DNA from: Chrysomallon squamiferum
Taxonomy: Eukaryota; Mollusca; Gastropoda; Neomphalida; Peltospiridae
Assembly (NCBI GenBank): GCA_012295275.1
Contig: CM022670.1
Coordinates: forward strand, 22,246,921 to 22,310,920
Reading direction: 5' to 3'
Length of the DNA stretch: 64,000 bases
Shown here: positions 1 through 14,700 of the stretch, one piece after another
Layout: each line of letters starts with the position of its first letter
How positions within the stretch are numbered: position 1 is the first letter of the stretch
Translations under genes and position numbers: made by a program
Notes under the pieces: model-generated
Told to the model about the DNA's origin: nothing
What the model saw: only the letters and a program-made list of their open reading frames with translations
Database searches by the model: none

Positions 1-981
1 CCATGGTGTTTTACATACAGCAAAGATCTACCCTGGCTCATACTTTATTATTGTCATTATTGGCACACTGAAGGGTAAGTGCAGTACTTTTGGTCAGTGG
101 CCTAGATTCTACTCTGATCCCCTGGAAGTGACCTTTTTCCCACATAAATCAGAATTAGGTTACTATTGCCTACCTTACAATAAGGCAGCATTTTTATGTT
201 AACTATTTGTCAAAAATATGAAGATTTTAGAAGTTGATATATGTAGTGAATTAATAATAAAATCCCTACATCCTTTGCACTGCACCAAACTGCATAAATC
301 AGTGTACTATATTACTGTCTTAATCACAGATTTATTTTCCTTACTCATGTTTATAACTGCTGTTTTGTATTACCCTTGGAATGCAAAAATCACACATATA
401 CTATATATGGGAAAAATAGTAAGAGATGTATCTTATTTTCACAGGTTCTGGAAGCAGCATTATGAAGAACTTTGAAAGGCTGGTTCGTGGACTGTGGATT
501 CCTGGATCAAGTGAATTTCTACAGCCAACTTTGTAAGTTGAGTTATTTAAACTGTTACTTACTGTTACTTGCTGCCTCCGATCTTTTTTAATTGACATAA
601 TAATGAATGTATCAAAAATGCTCAGTGTTTTTTACCAGAGATTGTTGTTAATTCACATTCTTTATATCTTTCAGTACCACTAAGGCGTCATTAGTTGCTG
701 CATCTATTTTTCTGCTTGAACGCCTCAACTACATCAGTGTGCCACATCCACTTATCTACTTCAGTGTTGTTATATTCTTTATATACTTCAAACTGTCATC
801 ACTGATCCTAGGAATTCGAGATCCGTTTTCTCCATTCGAGAATCTTTTCTGTGCCATCTTTATGGGTGGTATGTGGGATGCCATGAGAAGAGCTGTTTCT
901 AAGGAGACAAAGAAGGAAGAAGAAAACAAGGATCTTAGAAATGACCTGCACAAGACAAAAGAAGAGAAAAAGAAGGACTGA
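1..981 (+). CDS. TMEM38: TRIC-type trimeric intracellular cation channel (TMEM38), 3' part
   Basis: Three exons are visible: 2-74, 445-532 and 675-981 (stop 979-981). All junctions are GT/AG and keep one frame. The first exon ends in IIGTLKG, the second encodes GSGSIMKNFERLVRGLW and the third runs through TKASLVAASIFLLERLNY to a basic, Lys/Glu-rich tail ending EEKKKD. The second-exon block and the membrane segments after it are the hallmark of TRIC channels. These form homotrimeric K+ channels in the ER/SR membrane and carry counter-current during Ca2+ release. A lysine-rich cytosolic C-terminus is usual in the family. The N-terminal half lies left of the window. TRIC-A and TRIC-B cannot be separated here; invertebrates usually have one gene. 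Confidence 0.9.
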
Positions 982-1028
982 ATACAGAGAAGAACTTTAA
1001 GGAATGTTAGATAAGTTTTTGAAGAAAA

Positions 1029-1034
1029 AATAAA
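1029..1034 (+). terminator. Poly(A) signal AATAAA of the TRIC gene
   Basis: AATAAA lies 48 bases after the TRIC stop codon; a second AATAAA is at 1111-1116. Either could end the transcript. In such AT-rich DNA the hexamer is common by chance, so the position is the only support. Confidence 0.45.
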
Positions 1035-4000
1035 ATAGCACAGCAAAACTGAAATTTGAACAGATTAGGCTTCACTAATTTGCATGATTAAATTTGATTT
1101 CGTTCCCTTCAATAAATTTAAGCAGGGAAAAAAGGTCTTCTCTGTTTGCTGTTTACAACCTATTGCAGGCCACCTATTCTAACAAAATTAGTAGTCATTC
1201 TCATATAAAAAAAAGAAGTGAATTAGACAGAGCTGAATTTCACCTTATTTTATTGATATTTAATAAGTATCTAATAAGTTTTTCAATCTATAATCAGAGC
1301 AAAAAAAAATCAAAAGATAAAATAATTATTTTAACTACCAAAAGTTGTTGTTAAAAATGCGCACATTTTGAATTTTGAATCAGAAAACTATTTTTGTAAA
1401 TAGTATTTTTATTTTTATTATATTCTCCTATTTAGTCAAGAAATAACAAATCCAATTTTATTTTAAAATAATTTAGAACTTTCAATTGCATTAACTATTA
1501 GACAGATCTAAATTAAATACAACGTCCAGTAGATTTAGTGTAAAATGAAAATAAAATTAGTATTTAATTATTAATTTTCAAAAGCAAAGAAAACATAGAT
1601 GCCAGAACTCCATTTACATTTACCAGATTTAAATATCTGCCTATCATAAGATTCTTTTATGTTGATCTCACCTTGCTATTGCCACCAATTAAACAAATGG
1701 TGAGTTAAATGAATAATTATTTGCTTTCAGACCTGTTATAATACCCACTTGTGAGTTTCAATTGTTTTTGCTTGGTAGTTAAAATTATTGTTGTTTCAGT
1801 AACTATTAACCGGTAAGATATTTATCAAATCAAAATGTCTTAATATTCCATTTTTCAATCACATCGACCTTCAGTTAAATGTTGAATCTGTTTTTATTTT
1901 GTGGTTGTCATAAAATTATTTTTAAAAACAACCGACCATCCAATTTACATTTTAAGCGGAAACGAGATAAAATTGTAACTTACATGTTGTCATTTGATGT
2001 TAAATGACCTCTTGCGTTCTTTTTTTTTCTGTTAGATAATCGGATATGACAGAACAAACAAATATTCAGATCTCATCTACAGGAAAGTTTTACTGGAATC
2101 ATTGTGTGCGTGTTTTTATTTATAATCAAACAAGTAGAATCATATCTGCTTCCATCAATTAATGTGAAATTGCTTTGTTACCATGTATTCTTCTGAGATA
2201 ATTGTCATCTGTGGTACTTTCTTACTTCAGTATTTTTTATCATACCAGAAACAAGTCTTAGGTGAAAGGTGTTCATTTAATTACATAATGTTGGAAGGAA
2301 AATTTTGTATTGCTGTTTTATTTATGAGTCACTGCCAACATGATATTAAATGAACATGAGAAAGATTATTATCTTTAATTATTCAGTTGAGGGAATAACA
2401 GTACATATAGCTGAACCAGTTGTCTTAAAACTAAGTGAACCAAAACAAAATCTTTACAGCTACTATAATGAAAATATGTTAGCAGTCTGGCTTTTAATTT
2501 TAAGTAAATGCCATCTAAATGGTAATTTTAGGCACTAGTCAGGATTAATTAAAATGGTTAAGTAATTTTGATTCAGTTGATTAAATTCTTTGTTAGCATA
2601 ATGTAGAAATGAATACATTATTGAAACAGAACAGATTTCTGTGGCCACAGTTATATTACAAAAGTATCTTTTCCTCATAAATCTGACATTTTTATATGCA
2701 TAAAAATATGCATACGGTATCATTTGAAGTTCTGACTAATATTAATGTTGTTGTTAAATTTGTAATTCTCACAGAAGTCAAGGTACAGGTTTTCTTAGTT
2801 AACCGGAACTATAATTGCAATAATATTTTTATGGATACATTTTATTAATCTTTTGTGAAAGTCAAACTTGTAGAATGGAAGATTTCATGTTAGTCATATT
2901 TTATGAAAACTAATTTTCAACTCTTTACAATCATGCTTCGGGTCTTTTGCACCACTGAATTATGATTTTAAATAGTTCTCAAACTGATGAAAATTATCAG
3001 AAGATCAGATATATAAATTAAATTCATACAGCTGTTTGATTGATGAATTAAAAGAATAATGTTTACTTTCATACGGGAAATGTACTGCAATATTTCATAA
3101 TTAATGGATGTTTTGTTATGGTGCTTATTCTTTTCACTTGGGTTGTGAATTGAATTATATATAAAAATGTTACTTACATAAAGAAACAAAAATTAAATGT
3201 TTGTGAATAATGGAAATACATGAATGTATACAATAAGCCAATTTAAGGCACATACAAAATATCATTGTTAGGAAAGAGAGATTTATTTGTTAGTGAAATG
3301 AAAGAAAAAGAAGAGCCATTATATAAAACCATTCAGCATTTTGTATATGAAACATTCCAAAACAGAAAATAAGATCATTACTTTGCTTGATAATAAAAAA
3401 TTTAATGTATATTTGTGAAAAGACAAAATGCTCTTTGAAGCTATAATTGTTACAAGCAACACTGACAAAACATTTTTTATGTGCAAATAATATTTTGTAG
3501 ATATGGTATAATCAGGAACGGTAAAAACAAAAGATAACTATTTTCTCAGGTTTACACTGTTAAAGAACAACAATCATGGAAAATATATTATATTGCTTGG
3601 TATCCATTAATCAAATTTGTAGTGAATAGCCTATTTGGAACTGAGATATATATATATTTATATATATATGATAAAAAATATGTATATGTGTGAGTATAAA
3701 ATTGGCATTGGCACATAACTGATTTTATCATTATAATGAGATTGCTGTTATTATGAATTACTACAAGCACCAAAACTCAGTACTGACCCAGAAACACTCT
3801 AGAGCTTGCCAAGTGGTTTTAGAGAAGAAAAAAAGTGTGCTGAGTTGTAGACCTTTATTTATAAGCTGATAAGTATTAACAAACAAATTGAAGAAACAAA
3901 AGTGGTAATTGTTAGACAATTTACCTCATCTAAATTCTTGTCATTTTCTGTTTAAGTTCTGAAGTTATTTATATCAGGGAGTCACTACAACGCCATGCGT

Positions 4001-6320
4001 TGTTTTGCAACACAAAACATGAAGTAAGATTATTGGGGTATTACTTTAAAATTTATTTAAGAAGTTGCTACAGTATATGCCGTTTTTAATGGGAAGGTGT
4101 TAATGTTTCAAAATAGACTGTTATAAGGAATACAAACCTTATTTTGATCATCTCCATCATATTCCAGCTTATTTCTTTCCTTTTCTTCATTAACTGGCAT
4201 AGTATTTGAACACACCAAATTTGAATAAATTTCCCGTCCTACAGTTTAAAAAAAAAAAAAAATCTTGATTGCCACTCTTTATTTAATACAGTCAGTTCAT
4301 TTCAGTTTCATCATCAGAGCTTTTTAGAAATCTCTTCTGGCACTGGGCATCTTTTTTTTTTTTTTTTTTTTAAATGAATATGCATAAAAGATAAAATATT
4401 GGATTACCTTTTATAATTATAAATAAAATAATAGTTGAACAGAAGAAAAAAAACCTTAAAGAATGGTGGAAATTATCATTTTACATTTGGTGCAGTTTTG
4501 AGAGCAATTGTAGTAATCCTGTGTATTACTGTCACTGTATGTATTCATCATAATAAATTGAATAATTGTTGTCTTTTTTCTGAAATATTTGTACATCTTT
4601 GTCTTCTTTATTGCCTTTCAGTGTGTGCCTTGACAATCACACCAATAAAATTTATAATTATTTAATTTCATATTTCAGGAATAACAGTTATACTGTTTAG
4701 TAATCTGTTAGGAGAGTGAATGTGAGGTTATTAACTGTAGACAAACTAAGCAAAAGTAGAAAATAAATTATAGAAAAATCAGAATGAGATGTAGAAAAAA
4801 AAGACCAAAGATATTAAATACTCGTTTTTTCTTAACCTGTTACCATTGTCAATATAGTTGGTTTGATGCATATTAAAAAAGATCTATTTCATTTTGGTGA
4901 AGAACAAAATAAATTAGCATGTTACTTATTTATTTCAAAAAAAAAAGATTAGTTACTATAACAGTATTTTAGAAAAAACATATCTCAGCTTAATGTTGAT
5001 AAAAAAAAAAATTAATCTTGAAAAATGTTTATGCCTAGTAACTAATTTTAGTTAATTTAAAATGTAATATTTTTAAATAAACAGAATCATCAAAATTTTA
5101 ATTTTTGATAATAAAACCAAATAAGTGTCATATGGGGCTTTTTTCATTTAATTATTATACATTGTAATTATTAATATTGTAGTTGATTTAATTTAAATTG
5201 TTGGTATGTAAAACTGAAGATCTAGTAAAGAATAATAACAAAAAAATAAAAAAACAGACACAATGAAATAAATTAACATTTTCCAGGCATAGAAGTTTTA
5301 AAAAATCAGATAATTGATTTTAATATTGTATAGTTCTTAATCTCTATCTAATTACAGCCATGCCTACATAGGTTTCTTTTTCCTTTCTGTTTTTTTCTAC
5401 AGTTTATGTCATCTTTGAATTACATGGCTTTATTTTGTTGTTTAAAAAAATAATTCTTACAGTAAATTGGTTAATTAATTTATGAACATTTCTGTTACAC
5501 TGTTTACAGATAAAAGTAAATTCAGTTGTTATCATTTTATTTTAATAATAGACATAATTCTTAAAGTATGTGTTTACATGCTCTTTATATTGTTACTGTT
5601 TACCAGTAACTTGTTAGTAGTTCTTATTTTTTTGTGATCAGAGCACTAAAATTTAGAATACTTAGTATAGATTGTTTAATCTCTTTTTAAAAATATCCAT
5701 TTTCTTTATATATATACATTTGTGTGAGTGTGTTTTTATTTTTATTTTTTATTTTTTTTACAATAGACTAAATATTTTTCTGTGATCTGTAATAGAGTTG
5801 AAAAATCTCTGTTTGATTCTCTAATCATGACTTGTTTATTGTTGTGTGTATGGTTATTATACATGTGTGTTTTGTGTGACTTTAAAATATGTGGCTATAG
5901 TTTTTTTAGTTACTATTTTTGTTATTGTATGTCCTCATTTCACTGTTTTCTTTCCATTACCTAACCATCTAAGTATTTTTGGAAAGTTCAGCCCAACTTT
6001 TCTACTGGAAATAAACAGAAGTATTTAAAAAATATTGTGTTTCTATTTTGTTACTTTTTAATATATTATTATTATTATTATATAAAAAGATTAACAAATG
6101 ATAAAGAAAAGTACAAGTACAAGGGAAAAAAAGACTTGTTTAAGGAACACCATTAGACTTTAAATTTATTGCTGATTGTCTGTTGAGTATAACAGGAGAA
6201 AAAATATACAATTTTTGAAAGTTTAACCATAAAAATATACCAACCAGAAATTATTCAGTCTGTTCACCACTACAGTGCTCAAACTACAGCTGCATACTTT
6301 TAAGTTTAGTCATTAATACA

Positions 6321-6367
<47 letters not shown>

Positions 6368-7950
6368 AGGGGTTAGAGCCAGAAGGTCTTAAGTGCATTT
6401 ATATATATATATATATAACCCCTTGCTTTGTACTATATTCATCTTGCACAAATTTATACAATATAATAAGTTGCAATTTTATGCCACAAATGACTTACTA
6501 CTGAATGTTCCTGAATCAAGTAAAAACAGCATCGTTATCTTCAATAATTTGGCCTTTAGTTACCATATATCCTTCTCTTTTATAACTTTTAATAGTTTGA
6601 TGCAAACATTTTGAAAGATACAATGTGTGTGTGTATATATATATATATGTATTCTGTGTTTTAATGTTTCCACTGCTTTCCAAATTGGTCTTTATGTAAT
6701 TGGTCTGGTAACTGTAATGAAAACACCTGGATATTAACAAAAAAAAAAAAAAAAAAAAGCACGAGACTTGCAGTAAGGACTGGTAAATTTCTTTTTTTGT
6801 TAAGGAAGTAACCTGTCTTTACAATTGTTGGTAATTATTAATTTATTGTTTTTAATGAATAATTGATAAGTTAGAAATTCATATCTTCAAAGACAAGTAC
6901 TTTGAGACTTCTAAAACATGTAAGAATTTATAAATTTGTAAAATGTGGATTATGTTTGATCCTTTGTTATTCTGAATTCCTCTAAAATTTGTGAAATATA
7001 ACAACAAATATTCAAATGTCTGAACTTAAATGAAACAGTACCTATAAATATATCTATATATATATATCATATTAAGCAGATACAACAACTCAGATGGCAA
7101 GTTTAAAAGATTTTATTTTATTTTAGTTTATTTTATTTTATTTTTTTAATTTTTTATGCAGGAACATGTTTAAAATTTAAGGTTAAATCCCACCCACAGT
7201 AAGAAAAACAACAAAAAAAACCCCAAAAATGTAAACAAAAAAGAAAAAAAAAACAACCAGAAAAACCTACACAAAACCCCAGATTATTGTTGTGATGTTT
7301 TAAGGAAAATAAAATAAAATTTAGAGTATGTAAATATATTTTTTATAAGCAGTTTGATAAAGTCTGTAAAGTAGGACAAATACAATAATAATAAAATCTA
7401 TAGTAATGGTAATAAAATAAATACATACATACATTTAAAAAAATTTTTTTTTTACAAGTGGCCATTAGTGGCCACAAAAAACAAGCTAATAAGAAGTATT
7501 ATAATGACAAATTAATTGTATTAACAATAAAGAAAATAAATTTTATAATTTGTAAATGTATTTTTCATATAATAACATGCATATGTGATCAGTTTGATAA
7601 AATGAATCATTTGTTTTTTAAAAAATACTATTTTAATTTTAAAAATGAATTTCTTCTTCTATATGATATTAAACAATAAAACAAGGTAACAGAAAATATT
7701 ATGACATTTAAAAATATATGGAGAACTTCAGTTTCTATACTTAGTGCCTATGTGAATTAAATGCTAAAACAACTTACATAATATAAAATAACAATAATAA
7801 TAATAAAAAGAAAAAACACAACAAAACAAAACCAACAAATAAAAAAATAATAAATTAAACAAAGTAAGACTTCATTATTTTCAGTGCAAAAAGCTCCTGA
7901 TGGAAATCACAATTCAGCCAAATCATTTGTTGTCATAAATATCCAAATTC
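1035..7950. other. Long AT-rich intergenic or 3'-UTR stretch with simple repeats
   Basis: No open frame in this stretch resembles a known protein, and no exon-like chain was found. It holds many homopolymer runs, TA repeats at about 6326-6365 and 6401-6417, a GT/TA tract near 6625-6649 and an A-run near 6740-6758. Part of it may be a long TRIC 3' UTR or the 3' UTR of the CDC14 gene approaching from the right. Confidence 0.5.
6326..6417. repeat. (TA)n microsatellite, two blocks
   Basis: About 20 TA units (6326-6365) and a shorter block (6401-6417) flank a 35-base unique spacer. The symmetry suggests one TA tract interrupted by an insertion or by divergence. Confidence 0.85.
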
Positions 7951-8217
7951 TTAGTAGGAGCAAGAAGCAAGTGGTGATCTGAAAGGAGAAAGAACAATTA
8001 TAAATCTCTTCTAATAACAGTCATTGAAAACTTCAGATGATGTAAGAAAAAATTACTTTAAGATATTAACACTGTTAATTGAAATCCATTCCTAAAACTG
8101 TATAACAAATGTTATTAAAGAGCAATCAATAGTATGGGAGATGGTTATAAATAACAATATAGCATTTAGACATTTTAATATTAAAAATACTGTAAATCCA
8201 ACTACCCAGAATATATA

Positions 8218-8252
<35 letters not shown>

Positions 8253-8782
8253 TACCATTATGTGGCAATCACATCTTATCAAATGTTTTTGCATTATTTT
8301 CTTTCTACTGCCCAAGATGCACCAGTAACAGGATGAAATAAAAGATTAAAATTTATTTTGCTGTTTATATTTTAAACAAAAGGTACATGAATGGAAGAGT
8401 TGAAGATTATTAATAGTATATACACTATCAAGTTGTTTGTTATACTTTTATATTTTAATTGATGTTGGTTGATAGCCTGTTATGTTTTGTATCTAATCAC
8501 AAGAAAGCTGACAGCATTGAACTAAGATGTAGTTGTGATTCTCTCTCTCAGTTATAAGTTGGTATGAATAATAATAAAACCCCCAAAATCTCACAAAAAA
8601 AGTCCACTTTACACCAGTTCACAAATTAGGTCACTGGTAAGGTCAAAACAGTAGAAAAATTTCAAACTTTTTTCACTTATAAGCAAAAAGATGACTGACA
8701 TTAATTTTATTGGGGGTAAAAAAGAAGACAAATACCTTACTGATTTTTTAATCTTTTCCTAATCTCTCTCATTTGATTCTCA
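7951..8782 (-). CDS. Candidate alternative C-terminal exons of the CDC14 gene
   Basis: If the exon at 9231 is spliced at 9155 (GTAATA donor) instead of read to its TAA at 9151, it joins in phase to 8782-8741, which has a clean TTTCAG acceptor and a GTAAG donor. That exon encodes [13 protein letters not shown] and joins 7978-7951, which ends SPLASCSY and a stop. The fit of both short exons in phase and splice quality is good, but the peptide has no family support. The simple read-through ending ETFIAL is equally possible. Confidence 0.45.
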
Positions 8783-11700
8783 CTGAAACAAAAATGATAA
8801 AAAAATGATCATACTTATGAACAAAATGATAAAAAATAACACAAGTAGAGTAAATACCTTATTAAAATCAACTGTCAGGTCCTGTTTCATAGAGCTTTTT
8901 GCAGAAAACTATTACTTTGTAGGGTTACCAAGGAGATAAAGTAATTAATCTGTTATTCCTTTAATTTAATGCTATATATATATACGCAGAAACAAAATTA
9001 TTATCTAAAGCACCTAAATTACATGTATTTCTAAAACTTTCAACCGTTTTTCAAAACAACAGCTGGGGTACATGAATATTTATATTAGCTACTCAGAATT
9101 AAGAGTATTTATCTGTCGTGTTTTTCATGTATGGACACAGACTGCTGTTATTACAAAGCTATGAAAGTTTCATACTCAGGGACATCAGACAATAGACGTT
9201 TTCTGTTATTCCTGCCCTGCACTTCTTCCTCCTGAAAAAATTATATTTTATAATCCAATAATCTTATTTTCATTTCTAATGATAACTTGTAACATTACTT
9301 TTAAGAACTTATTAATAACTGTTTTTATTCATTTTCTTTTATGTGAGAAATAACTAAGAAAACAGAAACTGCTTCAACAAATATTATCAAAGTGAAATAT
9401 ATTAAAAATGCTCTACCGTTTTTTCTTTAAATGCTTCAATTCAGAAATGTTTTGTTAATGCTAAAATTTAAACATGATCACAATGACAAACAGATCTGAG
9501 ATTAAAATATATTCTTGTCAACACAACAATGTTTTTTTTTTTATCATGCTGTAATACTTACATTATCTTCAATCAAGGGATTAATGATGTGGTCAGAAAT
9601 CCATTTTAACATTCTAGAAAACCATAGCTTGCTTCTCTTCTTATGTGCTCGATACAAATCACCTTCTTTCCAAAGCCAAGGCTCTAATCTGAAACAATAG
9701 CTTTATACTTGTAACGCTTTGTCAACAAATAACTTTCTTTCTTTTCCTTCTAATAAAACATTTTATTTCATAGAAATATGCTGCAAGATCAGTTATCATA
9801 ATTTACTAACAACCAGGTTTGACATACTGCAAACAGACATACATTTTAATTAATTCTACATACATACATATATACACATATAATGTAAACTTACGTATTG
9901 AGAAATGTCATCTGTGGCCCAATCACAGATCCTGGACGCAGTATTTTATTCCATGCTATGGCTTCTATAGCCGTGAATCTTAAGTGTTTCATCAAATAGC
10001 AGCACATTAGTGTGCCTGTCCGACCCAAACCATCTGAAAACAAATTTAAATATTCACATAGTAAATGAACATTGGCAGTTAAATTTTAAATAAATTTTAG
10101 TGAATAAATGAGAGAAAAAATAAAATCTGTACCTCTACAGTGAACAGCTGTCGCTCCTTTGGAATGTTCCACCATGTCAAGGAATAGCAGGATGGTCGGA
10201 TTGCTTGGAGTGGCTCCAAAGTAGAGGTCATTAAATTCAAAACCTGCTTCAGTAAATGTTTTACAACTGTACCTGTTTTTGGTAAGTCGTATGACGTTTG
10301 TGACTTTACATATTCTGAGAAATGGAATGCTGTCTTCAGGAATGTTTAATTCATAAGCTGAAAAGAAGATGAAACTGTCTTTCAGACACTGTATTTACAG
10401 CAATCACACAATATTAAACAAATATTCTATAAATTTTACCAAGTAAAAAATCATTTCTAAGATTTTATTAAAATTAAATTATCAGCTCAAAATGTTTGAA
10501 CATTTTCCATTGTATCTCTATTCATGAGTTATTTCCCACTGACAAAATTTAAAGTAAGATGTCTGAAAAAGCATGCTGGTTTATGAATTACATGACATTT
10601 TACAATACAAAGATTTCACTTCAGTATTAATTAAAATAAATTAGTTTCTGTCTCTGGGTTATTCACTTACATGACACATGTAATCAACCATTTATGACTA
10701 AATGTACCAATGTTCCTAAATATTATTCAATTAACTTTCCTTTGGAAAGCATCTTTAAGGAATATTTTTAAAATGTTAAGGTGAATCGAAAAACATTTCA
10801 AATGTTTTAATTTGTGATGATGTTAAATAAAAAAGCACCATTTTAGTGATCACTCAGAAACTATTAGAAACACTTGACAATATCTAAATGCAAATTAACA
10901 AAGAAAGAAGCTAGTTGAAATAACAGCATCTTGAAAAAAGAAAAAGAGACAAATTAATTTCAGAAAAATAAACTGAAATGGAATTAACAAACTTTTAAAT
11001 ATTAATTTCATTAATTAGGCTATGACCTTTATAAGGTAGTTATAAAAACCTACAAATGGCATAAACAAAATTACAAGAAAATGAAGTATTTCAATACAGT
11101 ATTAAATGTACTTATAACTTGATGCACGCAGTTATATTTCAATATGAACAAATATTATAAACACAACAAACTGCTTTTAAGTAAATGAATAAAACAAATA
11201 AAAAACAAAGACAGGGAAGTGAATTGTACATTTTAAAAACGATGGAATAAAGAAGATGGAGGTGAAAATCAGACCAGAAGAAAGTGTTCTTAGCAACAAG
11301 AAGCAACAGTGTTAAAACAAATATTAATTTGTTTTTCTTTAAAGTTGTATCATAATCATGAATACAGAACACTGTTAATAATTATGGAAAGGCATGCCAC
11401 ACAAAGAGAGTAAGCTTGATTTGAAGTGAAAGATTTCTCAGTCATACCAAACTCTAGCTTGCTCTTTGATGTGGTCCACTGTAAAGTAGAAATTTGTTGG
11501 GTACAATCCAATTGTGATCTTCATTTTCTACTCACTGCAGGACCAAACAGAAAACATGAAAAATTAGTAACAATGACAAGAAATATCTTTAGTCTCCCAA
11601 ATTAAACTGCATTTTCTATCTTGGAAGTACAGCAAATTCTCAACATTTACAACATTCTGGAGTGACGTTCAATGGAAACTTGTTACAATTATTTACTTTG

Positions 11701-14700
11701 TCACATAAAACAAAGACATCACATAAGTATCTTTGACAACTGATAAATAATTATCAGCAGTTTAATCAGAGCTGACTGCTTGAGCATCAATTAATCTGCT
11801 TGTGTAGAGAACTCAATAAAAAATTTAAACCTGTCAAATCTGTGCCAGAAATCATCTTAGAGAATATTATTTATTTGTGATCTCAGAAATAGTTAAAGCT
11901 TAAAGTAGATCAACAATATTATCTAACACTCACTTCTAATTTACTGAATTGCATTTCAAGTTTATATTGTCAGCTAAATGATTCATCTTTTCTTTTTTTT
12001 TGAAACACAGAAATAATAATTAAAAAATGCTAAGAAATTAGAAAAGATTTATATTTTAAAAACACAAACTTTTTACAGGTAAAAATAAATAAATACCTAT
12101 TCATCCCAAAAAGAAAACCTCTTGTAGAAACAGATAATAACATCAACACAGAATTTTAAAAGTCTCAATCAAACAATACAATAAAAGAATAAATTATGTT
12201 AAATTGACTAGATATTGTGTAGGATATTTAATTTTTTCAAAACCAACAGTAACAAAAATTAAAAGAAAAATAAACAGTTAAAATTTAGTTAGTAATTGTT
12301 TCAGAATCACAAAGAATAGTCTGGCAGGAATTACTATGTAGACATGGTTTTTGATCAATTTTTGCAGAAAGAGACATTTTTTTTTCTTTTCTTAATAGTG
12401 ATAAATATACATTTACATCTGTTGAAATTTTGAATATTTTTGAAAGAGGTTAAATTTTCTTTGATGGCTGCATTATTTCTTCAGTTGTTAAAAACAATTT
12501 TAAATTTATGTTCAGATTAGTTTTTTTCAACAATATTAAACTGTCTGATAAATTAAATAAATAAATATTTCTGGTATGCATTTCACAAAACAAAGAAGAC
12601 ATACAATGGTGTTAGTATTAAAAATATGAACATGAATTCTAATTTCAGAACTTTAAATGCCTTATTATTATTATTATTATTGTTGTTTCATACCAGAAGT
12701 GTCTGTCACTGAAGAAGGGACAGGCTCAGAGAAAGCTAACAATTTTCCAGGCAATATCCAGTTCATGTGACCAATCTTCTGTAAAAAACAAAAGGGCAAT
12801 TGTGTAAAGAACTGACATTTTACAACTGGCTTCAAAATGTAGGAAATATATTTCCAGATACAGGGTTTTAAAATCCTAAATTCACCAAGAAATGTTATTT
12901 TCAATGTTTTTTTTTACTGTCTAAGATACTTTATTTTTCCCCCACCTTATCTCTTATAGTATGTAGCGAGACCTCTGGGTTTATAAAACTTCATTTGTTT
13001 TTTTTATCACTAATCTTTTGTCAATATTTTTGGACAGATGCTGTATGAAAACTATTTGTGCTAGAGTTTCCAAATATGGAATATATATATTTAAAAACAA
13101 ACACTATAAAATGACAGAAAGAAAATCCTGGAGAAATTAACTATTCTTTTCATATAACCATTATACAACTTTCTGCTGTTTCAAAATATGAATGAAAAAT
13201 GTATTATTTAAAAAATATATATATTTCTTTTGAAATACGTAAACAAAGACTTAATTTCTTTCTGTTATTTTGTAGAAATACATATCCATGATGAACCCCA
13301 GCAGTTTCAATGATATATGTATCTGCTTAGAGTTAGAGAGGTTCCTGAAATAGGGTACTATAATGTTAAAAAAAGCCAAAAATAAAAGTAACCATTTGTC
13401 ATAAAAAAATAAACTAGTATTAGATATGTATGGTAACAAAGGGGGATTATTTCCATCAAGTTTCAATTCTAATTGTTTAGATTGAATTAGATTCAGTAAC
13501 TTGTAATTTTAAATGTATACGTACGTCGAAGAACTCGTACTCAGCGACATCAAAGGTTTCAAAATCGAAAAATCCATTGTCATGGGCCTAACAATGTAAA
13601 TAATAATAATAATAATAATAAGACAAACAACAATTAAGAAAATCATTTCTTCCATTCAACAAATAATTTATAATTTAAACATTATTTATTACCACTGCAA
13701 AACATTTCACTGTTACTTCTCAATTGCAATTTATTACTATTTCAAAAAAGAAAAATTGGCAAAACCTGTTTTTAGTGATCCATTGTAAGTTTAAATTATT
13801 ATTATTATCAAAACAATTTTTAAACTAAATCAATCTCAGTTATTTTAATATTCTATTTAAATGATAATTTTGTACAAAATTCAACTCTGTTAAGATAGTG
13901 CATTTAAAAAAATATATGTCAATTTATTTTGCATTCTCTTAGATACAATATTTACTTTGTTTATGGCCTGTAGACAATCTAGCAAGGTGAGGTCATAGGA
14001 GCTGGAATTGAATGTTGTATCTCTGGAAAAGGAATAAAAAATTTACAATGCTATAGACATTACTATAACTTATTTTAAACTTTTACTTTTGGTGTTTTTT
14101 TTTTTATTCTGATAAGAAAAATATATTTCATAAAAAAGCATTTGACCTTGTAAATTAAAGAGGAAAAAATAATTAAGTAAGTAATTTAAAACAAAAATAG
14201 TTTTTTTTCTTTGATAAAATCAATTTTGTTTATTGTTGTGGCAGTTATATTATGCAGAACAAGTGTGGAAGTATTTAATTTTAGTAATTAAACTTAAACA
14301 AAAATTATTTTCCCATATAACACCCCAATGTTTTAAAAAAATATATGCTAACTTATAAAGTAAAAAATAAAAAAAATAATGAAAAGATGTAATAATAAAA
14401 TGAACAATACAAAATAAATAAATTAATTTTGGATTTAAATGTAAACCAATAATGATGTTCAAATTATTGGAATTTTGAAATTCATTTAAAATGAAATTTT
14501 CATCTGGAAATAATGTAATTGTTTGATAAAATAAATTCATTACTTATTAAGACATCTGTTATCTTGAGTTTAATGAAATGTCATAAAACATATTAAACCA
14601 AAAACATACAAGAGAGTTGATTATTGAAAACTGTTTGTGATTATTAAATTACATGTTATACATAAATCAATATATTTATTACTCACAAATCCCAAAATCA

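Noticed and set aside
1094-1354. 86-codon plus-strand frame after the TRIC stop
   Set aside because: AT-rich low-complexity translation in the 3' UTR, no family features.
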